Origin: Neomoorella stamsii
Lineage (GTDB): Bacteria; Bacillota; DSM-521; Neomoorellales; Neomoorellaceae
Reading direction: 5' to 3'
Length of the DNA stretch: 64,000 nucleotides
Assembly (NCBI RefSeq): GCF_002995805.1
Contig: NZ_PVXL01000046.1
Span: 223,514-287,513 of the forward strand
A program made the position numbers and the translations under genes. A model generated the notes under the pieces. That model was not told the origin of the DNA. It was given only the letters and a program-made list of their open reading frames with translations, and ran no database searches. This document shows positions 33,194 to 42,236 of the stretch, piece after piece. Position 1 is the stretch's first letter. Each line of letters opens with the position of its first letter.

Positions 33194-33224
33194 AACGGCA
33201 GGTAAACCCTGCCGTTTTTATTTT
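33194..33224 (+). terminator. Intrinsic terminator of the DUF1540 gene
   Basis: AACGGCAGG (33194-33202) pairs with CCTGCCGTT (33208-33216) across a five-base loop, followed by TTTTATTTT. It lies 22 bases past the stop. Confidence 0.9.
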
Positions 33225-33353
33225 AGTGGAGCATATAATATGGATCAGGGGGGCCTGGTGCCAGTTAAACCAGGGCCAACCGGAGGCCGACCTAGATGTA
33301 ATGTAAGTAAACCAGGCTCGCAGGAATTGATACTCCATGCAGAGGGAAGTGCC

Positions 33354-34310
33354 ATGTCCGGACCAATCCCCGTTTTAAAACCCCCGGCCCTTCTGGAGGG
33401 CGATACCATCGGGATCATTGCCCCGGCCAGTCCCTTGCCGGACCCGGCGTACCTGGCCCGGGGCATCCAATTCTGGCGCAGCCTGGGCTACCGCGTCCGT
33501 ACCGGGGCCCATATAAGCAAGGCCGTCGGTTACCTGGCCGGCAGCGATGCCGGGCGCCTGGCCGACCTGCACCAGATGTTCCGGGACCCGGAAGTAAAGG
33601 CCATAACCTGCCTTCGGGGCGGTTATGGCACCCTGCGGCTCCTGGCTGATCTCGACTACAACCTTATCCGTTGCCATCCAAAAATTTTAGTGGGCTACAG
33701 CGACATTACGGCCCTGCACCTGGCCCTCAACAAAATGACCGGCCTGGTAACCTTCCACGGCCCTATGCTCTATCCCGAACTGGGCAGCGAGGACTTGCCA
33801 CCCTATACCAGGGAAAACCTCAGCCGTGCCCTGACGGTTGCTTCACCCCTGGGCAGCATCCCGCCAGCGCCGGGATTACCCCAACCAGTGACCATCAATC
33901 CCGGACAGGCCGAAGGGATAGTCACCGGTGGCAACCTGTCCCTGGTATCAGCCACCCTTGGTACGCCCTTTGAAATTGACACCCGGGCGAAAATCCTTTT
34001 CCTCGAAGAAGTGGATGAGGCGCCCTACCGCATCGACCGGATGCTCACCCAGCTCAAGCTGGCAGGTAAGCTGGAGGCGGCGGTCGGGATTGTTTTTGGT
34101 ATCTGTACCGGGTGCGGGGATTCCTCTCTTAAACCCGGCCCCCTGGAAGTCATAACCGGGCACCTGGCCCCCCTGGGCATTCCCTGTTTCTACGGCCTGC
34201 CGGCCGGCCACCTGGCTACCCAGGCCACCCTGCCCCTGGGTATCCGCGCCCGCCTGGATGCGGCGGCGTGTACCCTGGCTTACCTGGAGGCGGCGTTGGC
34301 GCCGGTTTAA
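33354..34310 (+). CDS. ldcA: LD-carboxypeptidase (S66 family)
   Basis: The product has 318 residues from the ATG at 33354 (GAGGG eight bases upstream); an open frame to 33045 is a read-through artefact overlapping the DUF1540 gene. Family landmarks are GDTIGIIAPASPLPD, the catalytic Ser in GYSDITALHLAL, EEVDEAPYRIDRML with the catalytic Glu, and the His in LPAGHLATQATLPLG. S66 enzymes remove the terminal D-Ala from muropeptides in wall recycling, or inactivate microcin C. The convergent ahcY gene follows 53 bases on. Confidence 0.92.
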   Translation: MSGPIPVLKPPALLEGDTIGIIAPASPLPDPAYLARGIQFWRSLGYRVRTGAHISKAVGYLAGSDAGRLADLHQMFRDPEVKAITCLRGGYGTLRLLADLDYNLIRCHPKILVGYSDITALHLALNKMTGLVTFHGPMLYPELGSEDLPPYTRENLSRALTVASPLGSIPPAPGLPQPVTINPGQAEGIVTGGNLSLVSATLGTPFEIDTRAKILFLEEVDEAPYRIDRMLTQLKLAGKLEAAVGIVFGICTGCGDSSLKPGPLEVITGHLAPLGIPCFYGLPAGHLATQATLPLGIRARLDAAACTLAYLEAALAPV

Positions 34311-34363
34311 AACTACAGCTGGCTTCGGCTTTGTACCACGACCCCCGCTAAAATTCCCGCCGC

Positions 34364-35617
34364 CTATTCCTGCCGCCAGTTGGCCAGGTAGCGTTCCTGT
34401 TCTGCCGTCAGGGTATCTATCTCCACCCCCAGGGCCCTTAAGCGCAATGAGGCCACCTGGCGGTCGATTTCCCTGTTCACGGGGAGGACCCGGGGCGGCA
34501 GCTTGCCGGCGTTCTTTACCAGGTAGTCCAGGGAAAGGGCCTGGAGGGCAAAGGTGAGGTCCATGATCTCCGCCGGGTGGCCGTCGGCAGCCGCAATGTT
34601 TACCAGGCGCCCCTCGGCCAGGAGATAGATGCGCCGGCCGTCTTCCAGGACAAACTCCTCAATATTGCGGCGCGCCACCCGGTGGCTTTTAGCCATAGCC
34701 ATTAAATCCTGCTTGTTGATTTCCACGTCAAAATGGCCGGCGTTGGCGAGTATGGCCCCGTCCTTCATGACGGCGTAATGTTCACTGCGGATGACATTGG
34801 CGCAGCCGGTAACCGTCACAAAGAAGTCCCCGGCTTTAGCCGCTTCCCGCATCGGCATGACCTGGAAGCCGTCCATTAAGGCTTCATTGGCCCTGACCGG
34901 GTCAACCTCGGTGACTATTACCCTGGCACCCAGCCCTTTAGCCCGCATGGCCACCCCCTTGCCACACCAGCCGTAACCGGCAACGACCACAGTCTTGCCG
35001 CAGACCGTCAGGTTGGTATTGCGCATGATACCATCCCAGGTAGACTGGCCGGTACCGTAACGGTTGTCAAAGAGGTGCTTGCAGTCGCCGTTGTTGACGG
35101 CCACCATGGGAAAGGCCAGGGCACCCTCGGCTTCCATGGCCTGCAGGCGTAAAATGCCGGTGGTGGTCTCTTCGGCACCGCCGGTAATCCCCGCCAGGAG
35201 CTCCCGCCGGCCGGTATGGAGTAAATGGACCAGGTCGCCGCCGTCATCAATCAACAACTGGGGCCTGGTATCCAGCACTTTATTCAAATAAAAATTATAT
35301 TCTCCCGCCGTGCAGCCGTGGTGGGCATAGACAGATACGCCAAGGCTTGCCAGGCCGGCACAGACGTCATCCTGGGTGGACAGGGGATTGGAACCACAGA
35401 TGGCCACTTCCGCCCCCCCGGCCTGGATGACCAGGGCCAGGTAGGCTGTCTTGGCCTCCAGGTGCAGGCAAATGGCCACCCTTTTGCCGGCAAAAGGCCG
35501 CCGCTCCTCAAAATCCCGGCGAATTTCATTTAATATGGGCATATGCTTTTGGACCCACTCGATTTTCAGCAGCCCCTCGGGGGCCAGGCCGGGATCGCGA
35601 ATAATAGACGCAGCCAT
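34364..35617 (-). CDS. ahcY: Adenosylhomocysteinase
   Basis: The product has 417 residues. It splits S-adenosylhomocysteine into adenosine and homocysteine. The NAD-binding VVAGYGWCGKGVAMRAKGLG lies near residue 210. LHLEAKTAYLALVIQAGGAEV near 51 and GHFDVEINKQDL near 290 are family signatures. It lies 18 bases downstream of mtnP, so the two would share a transcript and clear the by-products of methylation and polyamine metabolism. Confidence 0.95.
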   Translation of the reverse strand: MAASIIRDPGLAPEGLLKIEWVQKHMPILNEIRRDFEERRPFAGKRVAICLHLEAKTAYLALVIQAGGAEVAICGSNPLSTQDDVCAGLASLGVSVYAHHGCTAGEYNFYLNKVLDTRPQLLIDDGGDLVHLLHTGRRELLAGITGGAEETTTGILRLQAMEAEGALAFPMVAVNNGDCKHLFDNRYGTGQSTWDGIMRNTNLTVCGKTVVVAGYGWCGKGVAMRAKGLGARVIVTEVDPVRANEALMDGFQVMPMREAAKAGDFFVTVTGCANVIRSEHYAVMKDGAILANAGHFDVEINKQDLMAMAKSHRVARRNIEEFVLEDGRRIYLLAEGRLVNIAAADGHPAEIMDLTFALQALSLDYLVKNAGKLPPRVLPVNREIDRQVASLRLRALGVEIDTLTAEQERYLANWRQE

Positions 35618-35634
35618 TTCCTACTCCTCCCTTT

Positions 35635-36417
35635 TCAGACCTCAATCTTCCCACCGGTAAGGCTGCAGCGGCAGTTTCTTTCCCGGGGAATCCTGGGGAT
35701 AGTTTGCATGATGAGATCGCGCAGGTTCTTGCCGTTCTGGTCCATGATCTCCAGGACCTCGGCGTGGCTTAAAGGAGTGGCGGAAATGCCGGCCGCCATA
35801 TTGGTCACCATGGCAATGAGGCCGTAGCACAGGCCCACCTCGTGGGCCAGGATCACTTCGGGCACATTGGTCATCCCCACCAGGTCCCCGCCCAGCTGCC
35901 GGATCATACGGATCTCGGCTGGCGTCTCAAAGCGCGGTCCTTCCGTACAGGCGTATACCCCACCGTCATGGGCCTTTATTCCCAGCCCGGCCGCCGTCTC
36001 CACCAGCAGCCGCCGCAGTTCGGGGCAATAAGGCGTGGTAAAATCCGTATGGACTACCCCCATCTCGCCGCCTTCAAAAAAGGTATAAGTGCGGGTTTTG
36101 GTAAAGTCCAGGAAATCATTGACAATGACGAAATCCCCGGGCCTGTACCCGGGGTTGGTGGAACCAACGGCAGCCGTGGCCAGCACCCGTTCCACTTTAA
36201 GCATCTTCAGGGCCCAGATGTTGGCCCGGTAGTTCACCCTGTGGGGAGGCACGGTGTGCTTCTCCCCATGGCGGGGCATGAAACCTATCTCCTGGCCCTG
36301 GTAAGTACCGACCTTGAGGACGGCCGTACCATAGGGCGTATCAACCCTTTCTTCCCGGATATTGCTTAAAATACCCGGATCGTAAACCCCGGAACCGCCG
36401 ATAATCGCAATCCGCAC
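35635..36417 (-). CDS. mtnP: S-methyl-5'-thioadenosine phosphorylase
   Basis: The product has 260 residues from a GTG at 36417 with AGAAGGGG about ten bases upstream; the open frame to 36456 adds an unrelated stretch. It begins RIAIIGGSGVYDPGIL and keeps MPRHGEKHTVPPHRVNYRAN, CTEGPRFETPAEIRM and GMTNVPEVILAHEVGLCY. It phosphorolyses methylthioadenosine to adenine and methylthioribose-1-phosphate, the substrate of MtnA encoded upstream. The substrate-pocket residues seen are compatible with MtnP rather than PNP. Confidence 0.93.
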   Translation of the reverse strand: MRIAIIGGSGVYDPGILSNIREERVDTPYGTAVLKVGTYQGQEIGFMPRHGEKHTVPPHRVNYRANIWALKMLKVERVLATAAVGSTNPGYRPGDFVIVNDFLDFTKTRTYTFFEGGEMGVVHTDFTTPYCPELRRLLVETAAGLGIKAHDGGVYACTEGPRFETPAEIRMIRQLGGDLVGMTNVPEVILAHEVGLCYGLIAMVTNMAAGISATPLSHAEVLEIMDQNGKNLRDLIMQTIPRIPRERNCRCSLTGGKIEV

Positions 36418-36625
36418 CCAGATAACGCCCCTTCTATGTAGTATTTTACTGTGCACTATTTAACGATTTTATCATAGAACCATAATTTAACACTGTCAAT
36501 TAAAAGTTAGGGAATACTTGCAGGGGCCACCTGCTGCCCTGCCGCAAGTGGCCTTGCCCTGGCCGCCCCTTCTTGCCCCGGCCGCAGGAAGCTAGCCGGC
36601 TACCTGCCAAGGGTTACACCGGGGA

Positions 36626-36802
36626 CTACAGCTTCTTGATGGACCCGGTCTTCAGGTCCTGGAGGAATTTCTCCCTTTCAGCAGCAACGCCTTCCCTTTC
36701 CCGCATGATATTACGGGTGAACTGCTCCCTCTTTTGCTCTTGCTCTTCCTCCAGGGCTTCAGCCAACCGTCGCTGCTCGTCAATTTCCCTTTCCTTATTC
36801 AT
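36626..36802 (-). CDS. 58-residue charged coiled-coil protein
   Basis: An ATG at 36802 with AAGGAGG upstream opens a 58-residue frame. It reads MNKEREIDEQRRLAEALEEE and ends LQDLKTGSIKKL. It is almost wholly Glu/Arg/Gln/Lys-rich and predicted as one long helix. It lies 31 bases after mtnA and about 210 before mtnP. I do not recognise the family. The good ribosome binding site, codon pattern and position in the operon argue that it is real. Confidence 0.6.
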   Translation of the reverse strand: MNKEREIDEQRRLAEALEEEQEQKREQFTRNIMREREGVAAEREKFLQDLKTGSIKKL

Positions 36803-36833
36803 TTTCGTACCCGGCCTCCTTAGGGGTGGTTTT

Positions 36834-37877
36834 TTATATTATGCGCGCGATATTTTGTTTATATGGCGGGCGGATGATCCCTCTTTCCGTAATAATGGCC
36901 GTTACATAACGGTGAGGAGTCACGTCAAAGGCCGGGTTAAAAATGTTGATGCCTTCCGGCGCCGTGGGCCGCAGGCCAAAGTGGCTGACTTCAGCCGGGT
37001 CTCTTTCTTCAATGGGTATCTGGTCGCCGCTGGAGAGGCTCAAGTCAAAGGTGGAAGCCGGTGCCGCCACATAAAAGGGGATGCCGTGTTCCCTGGCCAG
37101 GATGGCCACCCCGTAGGTACCGATTTTATTGGCCACATCGCCGTTGGCCGTAATGCGGTCGGCGCCGACGATGACCGCCTGGACCCAGCCCCGGGCCATG
37201 ACGGCGGCAGCCATATTATCGGTAATCAGGGTAACCGGGATGCCCGCCTGGTGCAGCTCCCAGGCCGTAAGCCTGGCTCCCTGGAGCAGGGGCCGGGTCT
37301 CATCGGCAAAGACCTTGAGGACTTTACCCCGGGAAGCCAGGTAATAAATGGGCGCCAGGGCCGTGCCGTAGCGGGCGGTTGCCAGGGTACCGGCATTGCA
37401 GTGGGTGAGGACTGCTTCAGCATCCTGGAGGAGGGGAGCGCCATTTTTCCCGATGGCCTGGCACATGGCTTCATCTTCGTCGCGGATGGCCAGGGCTTCC
37501 TTTAACACCAGTTCCTTCAAGGCAGAAACATCATCCGTCGTGGCGGCTGCCACTGCCTGCTGCACCCGTTTTAAGGCCCAGAAAATGTTCACCGCCGTAG
37601 GCCGGGATGAGGCCAGGTAAGCGGCGGCCTGTTTTAGCTCGGCCTCAAATTCCGCCCTGTCCCCGGCCCGGGAATCCTTGATAGCCAGGTAAAGGCCCAG
37701 GGCCGCAGCTATGCCGATAGCCGGTGCCCCCCGGACCTTGAGCTTTTTTATAGCATCCCACATCTCCTCTACCGTCCGGGGCCGGATAATAACCAGTTCC
37801 CCGGGCAGCCTCGTCTGGTCGATCATCTCCACCTGGCCGTCCCGCCAGGCAATGGGGGTGATGGGTTCGTATGGCAA
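36834..37877 (-). CDS. mtnA: Methylthioribose-1-phosphate isomerase
   Basis: The product has 347 residues from TTG at 37877, seven bases after GAGGTG; this matches the family length, while the open frame to 38012 overlaps the activase gene. Signatures are KVRGAPAIGIAAALGLYLA near residue 50, the Cys in LTHCNAGTLATARYGTAL near 160 and the Asp in VGADRITANGDVANKIGTY near 240. It isomerises methylthioribose-1-P to methylthioribulose-1-P. No later methionine-salvage enzyme is in the window. Confidence 0.93.
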   Translation of the reverse strand: MPYEPITPIAWRDGQVEMIDQTRLPGELVIIRPRTVEEMWDAIKKLKVRGAPAIGIAAALGLYLAIKDSRAGDRAEFEAELKQAAAYLASSRPTAVNIFWALKRVQQAVAAATTDDVSALKELVLKEALAIRDEDEAMCQAIGKNGAPLLQDAEAVLTHCNAGTLATARYGTALAPIYYLASRGKVLKVFADETRPLLQGARLTAWELHQAGIPVTLITDNMAAAVMARGWVQAVIVGADRITANGDVANKIGTYGVAILAREHGIPFYVAAPASTFDLSLSSGDQIPIEERDPAEVSHFGLRPTAPEGINIFNPAFDVTPHRYVTAIITERGIIRPPYKQNIARII

Positions 37878-37899
37878 ACAAGGGCACCTCGTTTTCTGT

Positions 37900-38676
37900 T
37901 TATTTCTTGCTGTCAGCTGCCAGCAGGGCCGCGCCCAGGGCGCCAATGATCTGCGGGTCCGGGGGTACGCGAATAGCGGTCCCCAGGTTATCTTCCAGGC
38001 TCTTGACGACACCCCTGTTTTTCGCCACCCCGCCCGTCATGGCTACCGGCTCTTCCCAGCCCACGCGGCTGGCCATGGCCGCTACCCGCTGGGCAACAGC
38101 TTCATGCAGGCCGCGGATTATTTCGGCTACCGGCCGGCCTTCGGCCACCAGGGAGACCACTTCTGATTCCGCAAAAACCGTGCACATGCTGCTGATGCTG
38201 GCGCCCCGCGGTGCTACCAGGGAGAGCTCCCCCATTTCTTCAACGTTGACCTCCAGGGACCGGGCCATGACTTCCAGGAAACGCCCGGTCCCGGCGGCGC
38301 ACTTTTCATTCATGACAAAGTCCCGCACCTTCCCCCCGCGGTCAAGGAGGATTACCTTGCTGTCCTGGCCACCGATATCAATTACTGTCGCCACCTCCGG
38401 CCAGAGGTGATATATCCCCCGGGCATGGCAGGTTATTTCTGTCACTTTGCGGTGGGCAAAAGGTACCCTGACGCGCCCATAGCCGGTGGCCACAATACCG
38501 TCTACCTGCTCTTCCCCTATACCCGCCTGATCCAGGGCTGCCTTCAAGGCTCTCCAGGCAATATCTTCACTCCGGACCCCGCTTTTCATAACAACCGACC
38601 CGGCAATCGCTCCATCGCGGATAACGACAGCTTTGGTCGTCAGCGAACCCAGATCCAGTCCCGCAGTTACAGTCAA
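37900..38676 (-). CDS. BadF/HgdC-type ATPase (dehydratase activase)
   Basis: The product has 258 residues. ASKHA-fold motifs are visible: GLDLGSLTTKAVVI (phosphate 1), IDIGGQDSKVI (phosphate 2) and MTGGVAKNRGV (adenosine). The two Cys that bind the bridging [4Fe-4S] cluster in activase dimers are in NEKCAAGTGRFLEVMAR and SSMCTVFAESEVVSL. Such activases use ATP to push single electrons to 2-hydroxyacyl-CoA dehydratases or double-cubane proteins. Two HgdB-like genes lie immediately upstream, which should encode its partners. Confidence 0.9.
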   Translation of the reverse strand: MTVTAGLDLGSLTTKAVVIRDGAIAGSVVMKSGVRSEDIAWRALKAALDQAGIGEEQVDGIVATGYGRVRVPFAHRKVTEITCHARGIYHLWPEVATVIDIGGQDSKVILLDRGGKVRDFVMNEKCAAGTGRFLEVMARSLEVNVEEMGELSLVAPRGASISSMCTVFAESEVVSLVAEGRPVAEIIRGLHEAVAQRVAAMASRVGWEEPVAMTGGVAKNRGVVKSLEDNLGTAIRVPPDPQIIGALGAALLAADSKK

Positions 38677-38690
38677 AAGGACAACCTCCT

Positions 38691-39962
38691 TTAAACTGCT
38701 CGTAGCATTTCCAGAAAACCTTCCAGGCGCGTCCTGATGGCGCCAGGAGCGTACTTGCTTTTATCCACGCAGTCCCCTTCCAGGTTCAGGAAGGGGATCT
38801 CCCTGTCCCGCAAAGCATCCTGCAGCATGCGCAGGCCGGCCGTGCTCTGGCGGCAGCCCCAGTGGGCAAAGTGAATGACGCCATCCACCTGGTAGGCGTC
38901 AACCATGGCCAGGATAGCTTCTATCCTCCTGCTCATGCAACCCAGGCCGTGGTGGCTTAAGACCTTGCCCGCCAGGCTGTAAAACGGCCTGGCCGGGTCC
39001 AGGGGTTCCCAGTAGACGTGGTGCATTTCTTCGAAAACAACCACCGCGCCGGCCTCCTGTTCCAGGAGGTTAAAAATCTCCGTGGGATAATAAGGCCGCA
39101 GGTGGAGCCACAAAAGGCGGGCCCTTTCCTCCGGCACGGCCCGGCGTTGTTCCCGCCACCGCTGTTCCAGCTCCGCGGCCAGCTGCCTGTACACCGCGGC
39201 CGCAGCCTCCGACCCGAAACCAGCCAGCATCAGGTAAATAAACCCGTGGGCTTCATCACCGCGAATGTAGGCAGGCCGCTGCCGGCGCAGCCGGTTGACG
39301 GCCAGCAAGTGCTCCCGGGCCGTGTTCGAGGCAATCACGGCCTCCTGGAAGCGTTCCTGGTCCCACGGGACCCCTAAAGCTTCCGCCAGGGAAAAGGTTA
39401 TGCTTTTAAGCTGGCGCGCCACATAGTTAATGGCAGCGGCATCCTGCCGGTGAGGGACATCCAGCAGGTAAAAAGGTACATGGTGATAGCCGGCGGCAGC
39501 TGCCAGGGACTGGGGGGCGGCATCACAAAGGTGGGAACTGCAAACGACGGCCCCTGGAGGCGGCAAATAGCCGGCCCGGTCGCAGCCGTAGGCCAGGCGG
39601 TGGAAAGAACAGCTTTCGCCGCTCACCCACTCGCCTTCAGCCACCCGGAACGCTTCCTCAGCCACCCCCATGCCCACAGCCACAGCGGCGGCCGCTTCCG
39701 GAGCAAACGGGACCAGCCCCAGGCCGTACAGGATTTCTGTGGGGAAAAAAACATTGTGCCAGACCACCGGACCCTGCTGCAGGTATGCCGCCGCCACCTG
39801 GTCGATGGTATTTAACAGCATCAGGTGGGCTGCCTGCCAGGAATAGCGGTTTTTCTGAGCTGCCACCAGCTGTTTTAACAGTCTATATGTCCAGGGAGAT
39901 TTAAAAGCCCGCTGCCGCAGCGGGCCGGCCAGGTGGGAACGTATGAACTGGTAAATATCCAT
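38691..39962 (-). CDS. HgdB-like 2-hydroxyacyl-CoA dehydratase family protein
   Basis: The product has 423 residues of the HgdB/BcrC/double-cubane superfamily. Possible cluster ligands are Cys in the CSFHRLAYGCDRAGYL stretch (about 125-140), VVCSSHLCDA (about 150), HWGCRQSTAGLRML (about 365) and LEGDCVDKSKY (about 395). FLNLEGDCVD and VDGVIHFAHWGC resemble HgdB landmarks. It lies 15 bases before the activase gene and 10 after a second homolog. No CoA-transferase or other fermentation gene is close, so a dehydratase, a reductase or a double-cubane protein are all possible. Confidence 0.78.
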   Translation of the reverse strand: MDIYQFIRSHLAGPLRQRAFKSPWTYRLLKQLVAAQKNRYSWQAAHLMLLNTIDQVAAAYLQQGPVVWHNVFFPTEILYGLGLVPFAPEAAAAVAVGMGVAEEAFRVAEGEWVSGESCSFHRLAYGCDRAGYLPPPGAVVCSSHLCDAAPQSLAAAAGYHHVPFYLLDVPHRQDAAAINYVARQLKSITFSLAEALGVPWDQERFQEAVIASNTAREHLLAVNRLRRQRPAYIRGDEAHGFIYLMLAGFGSEAAAAVYRQLAAELEQRWREQRRAVPEERARLLWLHLRPYYPTEIFNLLEQEAGAVVVFEEMHHVYWEPLDPARPFYSLAGKVLSHHGLGCMSRRIEAILAMVDAYQVDGVIHFAHWGCRQSTAGLRMLQDALRDREIPFLNLEGDCVDKSKYAPGAIRTRLEGFLEMLRAV

Positions 39963-39972
39963 AACCCGTACC

Positions 39973-41013
39973 TCAAAACATTTCTAAGAAAGCTTCCACC
40001 CGCGTCTGCCACTGGCCACGACCACCGCCGGTATAGTCCCCGTCGAGCCGTAACAGCGGCAGGCCCCTCCGGTCGCAAAAATCCTTCATGGCGCGGAAGT
40101 CGTAGATGGCTGCGTCGCAAAATTTCATAACATGATAAATTACCCCATCGATCTGGTAATCATCAACCACGCCGGCCCAGTACTGCTGCCGCCGGGTTTG
40201 ATCGGCAACCATGCGGGGGCAGGGCGGTCCTCCCAGGTAGAGCTGGGCCAGGTGCAGGTAAGGGTCCCCCGTTTCCCGCGCTACCTCCGCCAGCAAAAAA
40301 CGCCGCCCGTTACAGGCGTCTTCGAAAACAGACCAGCCCCCCCATTCTTCAACCATGGCAGGTAGTTCAGCCGGGAGAATGCTGCCTGCCAGCATCAGGC
40401 GCGGCCGCCCCCGGAAGTCCGGCCGGGACCGCTGCTCTATGGCAGCGATCCCGGCCTGCCCTTTATCCCGGCCAGCCGCCGTCGCGCAAGTTTGCCACCT
40501 GTCCAGCCAGGCCATGACGTCACTCCCGCTTAAGCAAATTTCCCCCCGCGCCCGGGCAGCCAGGAACTCTCGCCAGCAAGACCGCTGCTCTTCCCAGGCA
40601 TTGATCGCCTGCCACAAGAGGCTGTCCTCTAACTGCCGCTCACCCAGCCGGGCCAGTTCTTTTGCCAGCCGGCGTAAATTCTGGCTGTAGTAGAGGACAG
40701 CCTCTTCGTCCAGCCGCCTGGGGACGTCCAGAACCAACGTTACTCCCTGGCCACCATAACGGGGCCAGGTGCTGGCCAGGTGGATCATGGCATTGCAGGA
40801 GCGGGCTATAACTGTGCCGGCCAGAGCCGGCAATTCCTGCCTGATGGCTGTTTCCAGGCAGCTTTTGACGTAAGGGCAAAGGTTGCCCACCAGGTATGTA
40901 TCAGCTCGCGGGGTATTGCCCTCCCTGCCCAAAAGGCGGTAAGGGATAAATCCCAGGGCCGTAATAATTTCTACCGGCGTATAATGGCAGAACCAGCCGA
41001 TCAAAGCACCCAT
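39973..41013 (-). CDS. HgdB-like protein, second (shorter) subunit
   Basis: The product has 346 residues. It starts WFCHYTPVEIITALGFIPYRLLG, a conserved opening of the family where the Cys/Glu pair sits near the cluster. Further Cys are in NLCPYVKSC, IARSCNAMI and MKFCDAAIYDF, and it ends LLRLDGDYTGGG like its partner. Compared with the larger neighbour it probably forms the second subunit of a heterodimer. As the first gene of the presumed operon it may be preceded by a promoter near 41100-41120 (TATATTG on the minus strand). Confidence 0.75.
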   Translation of the reverse strand: MGALIGWFCHYTPVEIITALGFIPYRLLGREGNTPRADTYLVGNLCPYVKSCLETAIRQELPALAGTVIARSCNAMIHLASTWPRYGGQGVTLVLDVPRRLDEEAVLYYSQNLRRLAKELARLGERQLEDSLLWQAINAWEEQRSCWREFLAARARGEICLSGSDVMAWLDRWQTCATAAGRDKGQAGIAAIEQRSRPDFRGRPRLMLAGSILPAELPAMVEEWGGWSVFEDACNGRRFLLAEVARETGDPYLHLAQLYLGGPPCPRMVADQTRRQQYWAGVVDDYQIDGVIYHVMKFCDAAIYDFRAMKDFCDRRGLPLLRLDGDYTGGGRGQWQTRVEAFLEMF

Positions 41014-41153
41014 TTATTTCACCCGATATAACACTTTTCGCAGCAGCACCTTAAACAAAACTGCCCCCGGCCAGAGCAAGGAACAGGTCTTCATCTTCTG
41101 CTATACACACAATATAGCATATAGTGAGGAAGAAGTTAAGGGTTTAAAGTTAA

Positions 41154-41184
41154 ATAAAAAGAGCCTCGCTGCCAGGCGAGGCTC
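41154..41184 (-). terminator. Intrinsic terminator of the stalk-domain gene
   Basis: GAGCCTCGC (minus 41184-41176) pairs with GCGAGGCTC (41169-41161), followed by TTTTTATTT. It lies 24 bases after the gene's stop. Confidence 0.92.
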
Positions 41185-41207
41185 CCCTTGCTACCTTTCC
41201 CCATGCT

Positions 41208-42164
41208 TTATAAAGGCTGCACTGCCACCAGGTTGCTGCCGCCATAATAGTCTACTTTAGCCTTAAATTTCTCGCTGACAAATCTTAAGGGTACGAGGGT
41301 CCGCCCATCAACCACCTGGGCCGGGACATCCAGGTCAACCGTTACGCCATCTACCAGGGCTTTGTTGCTCCCTATTGCCAGGCGAATGGTGGAGCCCCTA
41401 TTTTTAATGATTACTTCACCATTGTCATAGTTTACAGTTGCACCCAGTCCCTCAGCCAGGAACCGTACAGGTATCAACACCCTGTCGTTTTCAATCCGGG
41501 GAGGAACATCAAATTGCAGGCCCTTCCCCTTGACATAAACCTTTACCTGCAAGTCCCCGCTGGCCGCATAAGCCTGATCTAATTGCTGGTAAGCCTCTTC
41601 GTCACCAGGCTCCTGCTCCAGGACGGTCTCCAGTAATTCCCGGGCATTTTTAAACTTGCCGGCCTTTAAGTACATCACACCCAGGTGCTTCTTTAATTGT
41701 GTCCTGGTACCGGCATCAAGGGTCGTGTCTGCTTCCACGGCAGTTTCCAGCTGCTCCGTAACGCTGGCAATCTCGTCGGCGTCCTTCCAGGAGCCCAACT
41801 GTGCCTTGGCTTCATAAACTGCTTCAGCTACACTTCTCCCCTCCAGGATCGCCGTCAATGCAGCCCGCGCTACGGGATTTTTCACATGCAGCAGGGCATT
41901 CTCCACGCCTTTATAAACATGCCCGGCCACACTTTTACCGTTCTTAATCTTTATTTGTTCCCTTTCGCGCTCCCTCTCCCTCGTCCTTTCCTGCTCCTGG
42001 TCAGCATCCTGCTGCCCATCATCCGGCAACCCGGCTTCCAATTCCAATTCATACTCCCAGGTCCATCGCTTTTCTCCTCCTGCCCTGGCCCAGGCGGGCA
42101 AGACAAAGGAAAACACTAGAACCAATCCAACTACCAGCGCTACGAACCGTTTGCCTTTCTGCAT
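41208..42164 (-). CDS. Exported stalk-domain (Cu amine oxidase N-like) protein
   Basis: The product has 318 residues. A signal peptide ends near residue 27 (VLPAWARA). A highly charged Asp/Gln/Glu/Arg stretch follows (about 45-70). Residues 140-205 look like helical TPR-type repeats (YLKAGKFKNARELLETVLEQ). The C-terminal 110 residues are the copper-amine-oxidase N-like stalk domain (RVLIPVRFLAEGLGATVNYD; RTLVPLRFVSEKFKAKVDYY) common on clostridial surfaces. Function is unknown. It lies at the right end of the nif island, with one 26-bp repeat about 45 bases upstream of its start. Confidence 0.85.
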   Translation of the reverse strand: MQKGKRFVALVVGLVLVFSFVLPAWARAGGEKRWTWEYELELEAGLPDDGQQDADQEQERTREREREREQIKIKNGKSVAGHVYKGVENALLHVKNPVARAALTAILEGRSVAEAVYEAKAQLGSWKDADEIASVTEQLETAVEADTTLDAGTRTQLKKHLGVMYLKAGKFKNARELLETVLEQEPGDEEAYQQLDQAYAASGDLQVKVYVKGKGLQFDVPPRIENDRVLIPVRFLAEGLGATVNYDNGEVIIKNRGSTIRLAIGSNKALVDGVTVDLDVPAQVVDGRTLVPLRFVSEKFKAKVDYYGGSNLVAVQPL

Positions 42165-42210
42165 ATTGACTCCTCCCTGTTTCTTTTAAGGTTTCACCAT
42201 ATGTTTCGTT

Positions 42211-42236
42211 CTGGCATTCATTTTTGGGAGGGTCCT
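42211..42236. repeat. 26-bp direct repeat, right border of the nif island
   Basis: It is identical to 50621-50646 over all 26 bases, beginning CTGGCATTCATTTTTGGGAG, in the same orientation. It overlaps the nifV stop codon (TAG at 42237-42235) on one side. The two copies enclose 8.4 kb with all nif genes. Confidence 0.95.

Noticed and set aside
33045..33353. N-terminal extension of the LD-carboxypeptidase frame
   Set aside because: It overlaps the DUF1540 gene and its terminator; the domain and ribosome site start at 33354.
36573..37505. 310-codon plus-strand frame
   Set aside because: Antisense to mtnA and the 58-residue gene; no recognisable domain.
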